A model generated the notes under the pieces. It did no database searches. It worked only from the letters and a program-made list of their open reading frames with translations, and was not told where the DNA came from. From Enoplolaimus lenunculus (taxonomy: Eukaryota > Nematoda > Enoplea > Enoplida > Thoracostomopsidae): a stretch of DNA of 64,000 bases. Below, one piece after another: positions 57,201-64,000 of the stretch; within the stretch, counting starts at the first letter, position 1, and every line of letters starts with the position of its first letter. Both the position numbers and the translations under genes were made by a program. The stretch is from the NCBI GenBank assembly GCA_030248215.1, contig JASANG010001183.1, positions 1 through 64,000 of the forward strand. Direction: 5' to 3'.

Positions 57201-60200
57201 ATCGGTCCACGTAAAGATCAGGGGCGGAACGGTTTTCTGTAAGACTGCAAAAGAGTAAGCTTACCGTTAGACTAATTTTTTGCTTGGTCTAGGCTTAGGT
57301 TTAGGCTTAGGCTTGCTAATATGCTCATTCTTACGCTTAGGCTTAGCCTTATAAATATGCTTATAATACAGTTCCTTCCTTGTAGTTTACATTGGCCATA
57401 TAATTTTAGATCGCAAACTACGGTATCGGCGGACATTATGATCCTCATTTTGATATGTCAACGGTAAATAATAATTTTTTTTATCAAATTCATTTTTAAA
57501 CTTAAACTTTATGCTAAATTTTTGTAATTCTTAAAAGTTAATAAAACGCCAACGAAATAAGGGAAATTAAACGTTACAATATAATTTGTTAAATTCGTCA
57601 CCAAATGCGACAAAATTCTCTACATTACGCTACATACTGGTGTTCGTATATAGAACATGTATTTGTTCCAATTTACCATTGGTCGTCCCGTACAATATTA
57701 CTCAATGAGCGACTCGGGTGAGTCGAACTTGACTCTGGCGGAATCGAATTTGACTCAGTTTGTATAGTCACGAAAAGCCTATTTCAGAGACAGTCAATTT
57801 GATTGACCATTTTTTACAGTATAGGAAGAAGTAAGTTCGTATGTTTACCATAGAAAAAGTTCCTAAACCTATTGACAAAATTAATAAAAGGTTAACTCTT
57901 TGCTACATTCGTTTTTAGTAATGTAACTTTTAAGCATCAACATACTTCACATATTTGATAACTTGACCCGCTTGGCGGCACGAACGTCAGTCTACACCTG
58001 CCGCAGTTTGTTTGTCCATAAGCTTGCCAATGGGTGCTACACACATTTGAGAATATGGTTTATGTTGTTTTAGGAACAAGATGACGATGCATTTTTGACA
58101 GACGGATGGGGCAATCGAATTGCTACAGCATTATTTTACGTAAGTGGCAGATCCAAGATTTCTCGATTTAAGATCTGAGGTTGACCGCGGCACCCTCCCT
58201 CTGTGACGACACTTTTCCGAGAGTAACAATTTCAATGGGATTGGCAAACTAAGTGGACCGAAAGTAAGAACAGGCCTAAAAATTTACGGTCCATATACAG
58301 AACAGGGCCGAACCGTTTTCCAGAGGGGCTGAAATAAAGTCAGTTTAAGGTTTAGCCTAAATGTTTTGCTTAGGCTTTAGGCTTAGGAATCGGCTTTGTA
58401 ATAGACTCATCTTTACGCTTAGGCTTAGGAATATGATTATACTACTGTTCCAGCCCTATTCTATACATGAGCCAAATTTACTATACATTTGCGAGCGAAG
58501 CGAAAACATTTACGGATGTTTTGCAGCTCGGCCGTTTCATGACAGTGTATAATTACCGTCAAGCAAAGGCTTTTGCGAATTGCAAGCGAGTGTAGCAAAC
58601 GATAACTTATGGCACCTGTGTGCCAGCGGGTTATGCGGAGTTCACGTTATCCAAAAGCATGCATATATTATATACAAGTCATTTCGGCGAAATAGTGAAG
58701 GGAAAACTCGAAGGCTAAGCGAGTGAGGAACCAGACGCAATTTTAAAGTACCTGAGAAAAAATAGGAAAGAAAGAATAACTCGCGAGCGTAAGCGCATGA
58801 AACACACATTTCTTTACGGTTTCGTCGAAATTTGTCTTAAGACTTCTTTCAGAAAGCTGTAAACATATTGTACTATGCCAAAGAAAACTATAACCTCTAT
58901 AAAAACGCACAGAATGTGAGCAAGTGGAATATATACCATATATTGTTATAGTCTTTCAAAAAGCAACAAATATTGTTAAATTTAACACCACATTTCAGGA
59001 ATGTAATGCTTATTTTTCACTCATACGGTAAAAATCGTTTAAAAGTTCAAGTTTTTCTATATTCTGGTTTCAAGTTTCTTACTAAATTTTAAGCGGCGTA
59101 AAAATCACAAATTTTTACCCGCGCTTTGAAATTCTTTACCCGCGGGTATACCCGCGCCAAAATTTTCTTACCGGTACCCGCGTTACCCGCAGGTACAAGC
59201 GGGTAAACGTGCAACTCTGGTAAAAATTGTGAAATAAACTATACTTTTCAGCTCTCGCAACCGGAAGCTGGTGGAGCTACGGTGTTTACCTCGCTCAATT
59301 TGACTTTGTTTCCATCAAAGGTATGACAGAGCAGTTTAACACTGTAAATTAAAATGAGTTGTTTAATCAATTCAGCTAGCGAGTTTTTTTAATTCTTAAA
59401 ATCAGTAAACATTAAACTCACTCTGAGTTGAGTTGATTCATACTCTAAGTTGAGTTGACTCTGGTTAAGTTGATTAAGTCAGAATGAATTGAAACAACTC
59501 AAAATTCTGAGTTCTGATAGTCTTGTTAGCTCAGACTAAAACGATTCAACTCATTCTGAATTAAATTCAATTAGCTGAAATTTACATACATACATATATG
59601 TTCGTAAACAAGACATTTAAAATATTAAGACACTTAAACTTTTATTCATAATGGGTCAACGTGCATTTTGAGGGCTTAAACAATGACGAAAATATTTCTA
59701 AACAGTCTAAAATCTATTACGCTTACTCTATTGCTGTCGATGAAAACGGAACGCTCCTAAGTCAGTATAGTTATGCTGTTCAATTATTGTTCGGGGTTCC
59801 ATCTATTCAAAAGAAAAGAAACATTCTGTGTATTGTTCTTATAGAACGATGCTGTATTTTGGTACAATCTGAAACGCGATGGGTCACCAGATTTAAGCAC
59901 ACGACATGCGGCGTGTCCAGTATTAGCAGGGATCAAATGGGGTTAGTTTGCTTGCTCTTTAATAAATTGGATCTTCCCGAGTAAAATGCACGTTGCACAG
60001 GGCTTGAACTGTCTAGTCAAGGATGTTTATAAGAAAAAGCAAGGCTGCTATTTATAACCGTTTCATGCAAAAGCAATGAAGAGCAACGTATAACACTAAA
60101 ACACTGTAGTGACCCGTATAAGAAGGGTCCCCATCAATAAGAGTCCGTATCCGTAATAAGACACCGTAAGCGTATAGAGACTCAAAAACTTAATAAGAGT

Positions 60201-60669
60201 CCATAAATATCGATTATCCCTAATTGCGGAGCACAAATGACTTCTGGACCAAATAAAGTTGAGTTCAAAACTTTAAAGCATATTTATGTAAGTTTTGAAA
60301 TTACATTCCTAAGTACAACCTTGCATTATCGCTCAATCTTTTGGTACAAGACAAATAAACTTTAATCAACGGACATGCAGTACCCGTTATATATCAGTAA
60401 CGAAGGGTGGCGAAACGTGGGTTAAAAATAAATAACTGTCCGTAACCGACTAACAGAGGGGTACCATCTGGAGACGCGAAATAAATATCAGTCCCCTACT
60501 TTTTCGGGTGACTACAGTATACGGCTTTCAAAGCCTAGTTGTAGTACATTTTTAGTCTGTTGTATATTTCAAAGTTTGTTTAAATTTTTTAGTTGCCAAT
60601 AAATGGATTCACGAAAAGAATCAACATATCGGACGGCCATGTGCATTATCAAGATTTGAATACGAATAA
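45240..60669 (+). CDS. P4HA: Prolyl 4-hydroxylase subunit alpha, complete (14 exons)
   Basis: Exons: 45240-45439, 47268-47416, 48960-49130, 50801-50874, 51683-51821, 53009-53181, 54377-54547, 55522-55592, 56197-56296, 57410-57463, 58074-58139, 59252-59320, 59845-59941, 60593-60669. They join in frame to 536 aa; human P4HA1 has 534. It hydroxylates prolines in collagen-type X-Pro-Gly sequences in the ER, using 2-oxoglutarate, O2, Fe(II) and ascorbate, normally in a tetramer with PDI (family knowledge). Residues 1-28 look like a signal peptide. RLQDTYNLD and DYYGYALFKKGNYERALFIY mark the N-terminal and peptide-binding (TPR-like) domains. Iron ligands are H429 and D431 (DPHFD) and H500 (STRHAACP); K510 should bind 2-oxoglutarate. 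The 429-500-510 spacing equals the human one. The intron after exon 9 starts GC instead of GT. All 13 introns hold repeats. Exon 13 is hidden inside a longer open frame in another phase. Confidence 0.95.
45517..45781 (-). mobile_element. Family A MITE in P4HA intron 1
   Basis: TGTCCATGTAAACATCATGG to CCTGTTCATTACATTGGTC; exact target duplication TACTACGC (45509-45516, 45782-45789). Confidence 0.88.
45950..46112 (+). mobile_element. Family A MITE, left end degraded
   Basis: CATATTCCTAAGCCTAAGCC, AAGCTTAAGCGTACTCTATT and GCATGGGCC; P4HA intron 1. Confidence 0.65.
46168..46539. mobile_element. Family D MITE in P4HA intron 1
   Basis: CTGTAGTGGTCCGAATACAG to TATTCCGGTCATTACAG; TA on both sides (46166-46167, 46540-46541). 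Confidence 0.8.
46625..46925. mobile_element. Family E MITE in P4HA intron 1
   Basis: CTCCATTCACACGTACAAG to CTTGCACGTGTGAATATGGC, inverted ends with GCAGCTGCAA motifs inside. Confidence 0.65.
46975..47249. mobile_element. Family E MITE next to P4HA exon 2
   Basis: CCCTACTTACACGTGCAAC to CTTGAGACGTGTGAATAGGGC. Ends 18 bp before exon 2. Confidence 0.7.
47740..47915 (-). repeat. tRNA-like SINE with flanking direct repeats
   Basis: The minus strand has TTTAGTGGTTAGAGCAGCGG (A box) and GTGGGTTCGAGCCCCAC (complete B box and T-stem hairpin). An acceptor stem could not be paired. The direct repeat TGTAGTGATATAAAGTAT lies on both sides (47740-47757, 47898-47915), as a LINE-type insertion would leave; but sequence after the second repeat recurs near 48.67 kb, so part may be older repeat. 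P4HA intron 2. Confidence 0.6.
48107..48537. mobile_element. Family D MITE, full length
   Basis: Reference copy: CTGTAGTGACCCGAATAAGA to ATTCTGGTCACTACAG, TA on both sides (48105-48106, 48538-48539), 431 bp, no coding capacity. TA target fits Tc1/mariner. P4HA intron 2. Confidence 0.85.
48796..48940 (-). mobile_element. Family A2 MITE next to P4HA exon 3
   Basis: GACCCATGTTACTCTAAAAA to CTTCCGTAAACGTAACACTGGCC, flanks ATAACACC and ATAACATT. Ends 19 bp before exon 3, so the branch point of intron 2 must lie in or at the edge of the element. Confidence 0.72.
49404..50232 (+). mobile_element. Family A MITE expanded into a 14-repeat array
   Basis: Ends are standard: GGCCAGTGTAAAGAACAAGA and TTGACCTTTACATGGGCC. 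Between them GAGCATATTCC occurs 14 times, usually as a 49-bp unit with three or four CCTAAG hexamers, then CCTAAACATAAGCGTAAAAA. Some units have a shorter hexamer run (three are about 37 bp). Fills half of P4HA intron 3. Resembles a tandem array, not a CRISPR: the spacer parts are repeats too. Confidence 0.9.
50557..50772 (+). mobile_element. Family A MITE next to P4HA exon 4
   Basis: CGCCCATGTATAGAACAGCG to CACTGTTCTATACACGGGCC. Ends 28 bp before exon 4. Confidence 0.78.
51205..51331 (+). mobile_element. Family A MITE fragment
   Basis: TTAGTCAAAAGTTTAAGCTT, ATTCTATTGCAGTAGTGCAG and TGATCTTTGCATGTACC; only the right end remains. P4HA intron 4. Confidence 0.55.
51448..51656. mobile_element. 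Family B MITE next to P4HA exon 5
   Basis: CACCGCAAAAAATGGTGAGT to CACCATATTTTGCAGTG, TA on the right side. Ends 26 bp before exon 5. Confidence 0.78.
51956..52164. mobile_element. Family B MITE
   Basis: CACTGCAAAAAATGGTGAGT to CACCATTTTTTGCAGTG; flanks are TG rather than TA. P4HA intron 5. Confidence 0.78.
52351..52505. mobile_element. Family B MITE, shortened
   Basis: CACTGCAAAAAAATGGTGAG, TA on the left, then a reduced interior and a diverged right arm (TTTTGACTCACCAAC). P4HA intron 5, 190 bp from the previous copy. Confidence 0.65.
52590..52770. repeat. Short tandem CCGCCAAAATTTGAA-like repeats
   Basis: About eight imperfect units of 18-27 bp resembling TTCCCGCCAAAATTTGAA, covering AAAATTTGAGGTTTCTTACC to CGCCAAAATTGTTATTTAAC. 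P4HA intron 5. Confidence 0.5.
53287..53716 (-). mobile_element. Composite family A MITE
   Basis: GGCCCATTTCAGGATCAGGA at the left and TTCTTCACAGTGGCC at the right belong to a minus-oriented copy. At about 53.47-53.65 kb a plus-oriented copy (CGGAACAGTGTTATAAGC to GATTTTTAGATGGGCC) interrupts it. P4HA intron 6. Confidence 0.7.
54947..55139 (+). mobile_element. Family A MITE with an adjacent fragment
   Basis: GGCCCATGTATAGAACATGG to CCTGTGCTATACATGGGCC. A second left end (CCCATGTATAGAACAGTGCC) lies alone at 54.87-54.91 kb. P4HA intron 7. Confidence 0.8.
55235..55477. mobile_element. Family C MITE (TA target) before P4HA exon 8
   Basis: CACTGTAAATTCCAGTGAAT to ACGGAATTTACAGGG with TA on both sides (55233-55234, 55478-55479). 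Ends 44 bp before exon 8. Confidence 0.8.
55907..56116 (+). mobile_element. Family A MITE
   Basis: GGCCAATGTAAAAAACACGG to CCCTGATTTTTACATGGGCC; flanks TATTTAGG and GATTTAGG match at 7 of 8 positions. P4HA intron 8. Confidence 0.82.
57204..57397 (-). mobile_element. Family A MITE abutting P4HA exon 10
   Basis: GGTCCACGTAAAGATCAGGG to TTGTAGTTTACATTGGCC. Only 12 bp (ATATAATTTTAG) separate it from exon 10, so branch point and most of the pyrimidine tract of intron 9 must come from the element. Confidence 0.82.
57694..57823. mobile_element. Family B MITE, right half
   Basis: GAGCGACTCGGGTGAGTCG to GACCATTTTTTACAGTA; left arm missing. P4HA intron 10. Confidence 0.6.
58288..58473 (-). mobile_element. 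Family A MITE
   Basis: GGTCCATATACAGAACAGGG to CCCTATTCTATACATGAGCC; exact target duplication AAATTTAC (58280-58287, 58474-58481). P4HA intron 11. Confidence 0.88.
59100..59219. mobile_element. Family I fragment
   Basis: TACCCGCGCTTTGAAATTC, TACCCGCGGGTATACCCGCG and the end GCGGGTAAACGTGCAACTCTG; 33 bp before P4HA exon 12. Confidence 0.5.
59340..59588. mobile_element. Family C MITE
   Basis: CACTGTAAATTAAAATGAGT to TTAGCTGAAATTTACA; begins 19 bp after the donor of P4HA exon 12. Confidence 0.65.
60104..60517. mobile_element. Family D MITE in P4HA intron 13
   Basis: CTGTAGTGACCCGTATAAGA to TTCGGGTGACTACAG, TA on the right, CA on the left. Confidence 0.78.
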
Positions 60670-61130
60670 GAACTATTCACTGAATTTTTAAAATAACCAG
60701 GGTCGATAACGTAATTTGCCCAACCTTAGAAAATAGAACAGGCAAACATGGTGTAACCGATATATTATCTGGTTCTACTATGTTCATGACAATAGTTACC
60801 GGTATATTTATTATTCGTTTACACAATTAATCGAAACAATATATCTTATACTAATAATTAAGACCTTTTATTGCGGTATTTCGAAAAACGAGTTATTTTT
60901 AGTAAAGTTACTGCACGCACTTATAAGAATGACTGAAAACCTGTGAGGTACACAAGCATCTCGCACAAAAAATAACCTACATAACCCTTTCAAAAAATTT
61001 ATAATTTTGGCGTAAATATGCAAAAATCCAAAAGTTTTGTCACCTATGCATAACAGGTGCATGCCTGCAATCTACATGGCGCGAAACCTGTCCTTCGTTG
61101 AAAAAAAGTTTGCATCAAAATCTTCAAGCG
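60670..61130. other. Shared 3' region of P4HA and CLPB
   Basis: Only 461 bp separate the two stop codons, which face each other. On the minus strand AATAAA at 60867-60872 could end the CLPB transcript. No clear plus-strand AATAAA was found for P4HA. Confidence 0.5.
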
Positions 61131-63759
61131 CTACGACACTCCAATCGCATTTTTAATTCTGTCTGTAAGTCCAATTTTATTCGTCCCACTGGTGATATCC
61201 AGCTTAATCACAGCATTGCTTCTATCTTCGTCTGGCGAAGACATATTCGTAACCAAACGTACGGAACATCCTTCGCTTAGTTGACCTTTTTCATGAGCAG
61301 ACGCGAGTTCATTGACAACACGGCGTTCAACCTGTAATATTTCAAATTTGAACGTATTTCCTGCTACATTAAAGTAACAAACAATTCAAAACATCAACAC
61401 TTTTCGTTTTAACTAATTTTAATTTACAGTCTTGAACTCAGTTCGTTTATGTTTGAAGCAAGAGTTTACCATTAGCACTCGACTACAAAATATGAGTTTT
61501 GAAAAAATATTTTTATTCTGAAACTTCCGACTTCAATATGCTTCAGAAATCGCAGTCATTACCTCATGCTTTATCGACCGTGCCCCATAACGAATATTGT
61601 AGCCGTCAGCAAGTACGTCAACAACGAGTTTATCCCAGTCAAGCTCAATCTGATGTGACGATTTCGCCTAAAATCAAAAGCTAGAAATTTAAGTTAAAAA
61701 TACAGTGTTTCAGGAGTAATGTTCACAAATGAGTATAGTACTTATCAGCAATTGGCGATATGCCTGGTAAACCTTGAAACAAATTGATTGAACGACTAAC
61801 TGAAACACTACTAAATTCTGCATACTATGAAATTTTTTACAAAACAGTAGTTTTCTGAATTACACAGCTATTTGCAAAACTGCAAGACGTGCCTGCATAT
61901 CTGCTACCGCAGTTAAAAACACAGCTGTACGACTTAATTGTGATAAAGCGACGACTGAAATTTCAATCTCAACCGCTAAAATCGTACAATCAAAGCACAA
62001 ACCTTGTATTTCCAAAACTGTAATTCTCGATCTACCAACTGCAACAGCTCTGAGCGCGAAAACGGAAGGAAATACACCATTTCGTTGATACGTCCCAAGA
62101 ATTCATCACGACGAAAAGCGCGCTAAAATACAAAAATATTCATCTAAAATATAATTATAAAACTTGTGTGGTGGCGCTATACTTTTCCGCGGTGCCGCGC
62201 AGCGCCGCATATCACAAATAAAAGTACAATGAGCTGTACGGCGACTAACCGCGAGGTGTATATAAATTATTTCTTGATACGACGCACGCTCTAATCCTTT
62301 TTTAGGATAGACAGGACCAATTTTCTAAAACACAGATAGCATGCAATTACACGCAAGGACAGAAGAGCATAATAATTGCGATTGCGTTTACATTGTTTGC
62401 GTTCGTGATATTACCATTGTGCTTGTTTTCGATGTTCAAAACGTAATTGCAATCGCGTTTATCTGCGATTCAATCACTTTCTGCCCATCACTTTATATAG
62501 CTTGCTCGTTACAAAACCTAGCGCTTGTACAATATTAAACAACCAAAATGTCTTACCTTGAGTATCGGTTGAACAGTTTTCTCCTTAAAGCGCCGCGATA
62601 TATCAATCTTTTCCGACACAGCCTTATCATCATGGCCTGTAAAGTGAAGTAAAAATTTGCGTTTAACAACAGCTTGGACCCAAAACTTAGTACTAAGTCA
62701 TTCATATATCACAAAACATATATTGAAAATGTATGTACTACCATTAGTAAAATTCATGTCATAGGGTTTGAGCACACAGTGCCAGCTAACAAGAGTGCTA
62801 TGTAGAAATGTCAAATTCAGCATTTGGACGAGGTGTAACTTCACGTCGCCCATAGACAGTAATATAGCTTGTCAACTTAGTCAGTAGTTTAAAATAAACA
62901 CCCTTATAGAGAGCCCTTGACAAAACAGGTTACTAAACTAGAAATGGAACTCGCAGACGTTCAAGTGCTAAAGGTGCTCAACTCTGTGTAAGTTACGCGA
63001 AATCTCTTCATGACCTCCTCCGGAATTTCGGCTTCCTTCAACATGTTGGGCTAATTGCAGGCCTGAAAATTTTGGCACCTTTTCCTAACGTGTCCTCCAT
63101 TTTTTGCCGAGTAATTCGAGCAGCTTCCTGTCTGAGTGCTACTGCATGATCTGCAATCACTTCTGACGCTAAATTCGAAGTCATAATGAAAATTGCTTGC
63201 TTGCAGTCGATGGTTTTGCCTTGACCGTCGGTTAATCGTCCCTGAAAACACTAACTTTAAAGCTGATCACTCAATCGTAATATCAATCAGATGCCACCTG
63301 GGCCAAATAAAATCGCACAAATTCATGTTGTTGTAAACAGCGAGCACATTTGTATAGAGTAAATAATATAGCTAAACACAACGCAACTTTTTTCCGCTTA
63401 TAACTAGGAGCCGTGTTCTCAGTTGTATGTATCACTTATCACCAGATAAAAATTTATAGGCGCTCTTCAATCACTGTACATGGAAATAGATGAAATCCAA
63501 GACAAGTAAAAAGTCAATGAATTTGATCGGTGCAACTGCAGCGTGAAAACGGCAAAAAGCATTTCTCCTCTGGACTGTATGATTCGTACAATCTTACCTC
63601 ATCAAACAGCTGCAACATAATCGTCAAAATATCTGGATGTGCTTTTTCTACTTCGTCAAACAAAACCACTGCATTTGGGCATTCGGTCAATTTTTTTGTC
63701 AGTTGACCTTCTTCATCGTGTCCAATGTATCCTGGCGGCGATCCGATAAATTTTGACAC
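61131..63759 (-). CDS. CLPB: Mitochondrial AAA+ disaggregase CLPB (Skd3), C-terminal part
   Basis: Six exons on the minus strand: 63759-63598, 63241-63079, 62636-62557, 62122-62003, 61667-61563 and 61331-61131 (stop included). They encode the last 276 aa in one frame; the start and the ankyrin half lie beyond the window. Family members act as ATP-driven protein disaggregases in the mitochondrial intermembrane space. Visible motifs: pore loop [15 protein letters not shown], Walker [14 protein letters not shown], sensor 1 IFIMTSN, arginine finger [11 protein letters not shown], and sensor 2 [16 protein letters not shown]. All align with human CLPB from memory; the C-terminal tail after [12 protein letters not shown] is less conserved. 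Introns are short (231-442 bp), GT-AG and free of recognisable MITEs, unlike P4HA next door. The exon 63241-63079 donor is GTGCCA, an unusual but usable site. Confidence 0.93.
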
Positions 63760-64000
63760 CTATAACAGTAGTAATATGTCAACTCTAGAAAACAGTTTTC
63801 CTTCAGCAAAATTTGCAACTGGCGTGCATTCAAGATTTTGAATGAATTTCGTACTTTTTAGTTCGTTTCAAACAAATGTAGTAGTATATCTGTAACGAAA
63901 AAATTGAGAGTTATATACGTGATTTTTAACTAATTTTGAACGTAAATATAACAGGATTCCCGTTATTTCTATAATGAAAACGGAAATGGACTCCGATTTT
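63760..64000. other. CLPB intron, right edge of window
   Basis: Begins with the acceptor TATAACAG of the CLPB exon (read on the minus strand). No further exon was found before the edge. The last 50 bp (CCGTTATTTCTATAATGAAA, CGGAAATGGACTCCGATTTT) match the dispersed TTCCGTTTCC stretch seen at 10.17, 23.57 and 48.57 kb. Confidence 0.5.

Noticed and set aside
12541-58440. True chromosome end or telomere
   Set aside because: TTAGGC runs are short, scattered, in both orientations and always bounded by MITE ends with target duplications; genes lie on both sides.
59661-59984. 107-codon frame as a separate gene
   Set aside because: It overlaps P4HA exon 13 in a different frame; the conserved protein is in the exon's own frame.
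61868-61973. Extra CLPB exon (minus strand, acceptor-like ATTTTAG)
   Set aside because: The known protein joins directly from the exon ending QFWKYK to the one starting AKSSHQIE; the segment has no homologue and no good donor.
1-64000. Autonomous transposon, LINE or LTR element
   Set aside because: No transposase, reverse transcriptase, integrase or capsid motif was found in any frame; the elements present are short and non-coding.

Overview
The window is animal nuclear DNA: AT-rich, intron-rich and packed with small non-autonomous transposons. It holds four recognisable protein genes. Three were rebuilt in full and one runs off the right edge, all from splice sites and protein motifs. The genes are animal ones, and the GPCR resembles leucokinin (kinin) receptors, so an invertebrate, probably a protostome, is likely. 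I cannot name the phylum. The repeats contain the hexamer TTAGGC, the nematode telomere unit, but here it is the core of transposons and does not prove nematode ancestry.

Layout. 1-3.6 kb: no gene seen; several tRNA-like SINE pieces. 3.64-6.36 kb (+): complete TMEM185-type membrane protein, 4 exons. 8.64-14.0 kb (-): complete leucokinin-receptor-like GPCR, 4 coding exons, about 702 aa, with a 133-bp tandem array in its second intron. 14-45.2 kb: about 31 kb of MITEs, minisatellites and unassigned DNA with two weak candidate exons. 45.24-60.67 kb (+): complete prolyl 4-hydroxylase alpha subunit, 14 exons, 536 aa, all catalytic residues present. 61.13-64.0 kb (-): the last six exons of mitochondrial CLPB, tail to tail with the hydroxylase; its 5' part lies outside. 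The four genes have unrelated jobs (membrane protein, neuropeptide receptor, ER collagen modification, mitochondrial disaggregase), and nothing suggests a shared pathway.

Repeats. The dominant element, called family A here, is a hAT-type MITE. It has ends near GGCCCATGTAAAGATCAGG, 8-bp target duplications (nine exact pairs were read) and a core of CCTAAG/TTAGGC hexamers. About 30 copies lie in 64 kb, and one has grown into a 14-repeat array. Other families are A2 (sister of A), B, C and D (TA target sites), E (ends CCCTATTCACACG), F (piggyBac-like, TTAA target, tRNA-like core), G, H and I. All 13 introns of the hydroxylase gene contain at least one such repeat, and several end only 12-44 bp before a 3' splice site.

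No autonomous transposase or reverse transcriptase, no CRISPR array, no rRNA and no convincing functional tRNA gene was seen.
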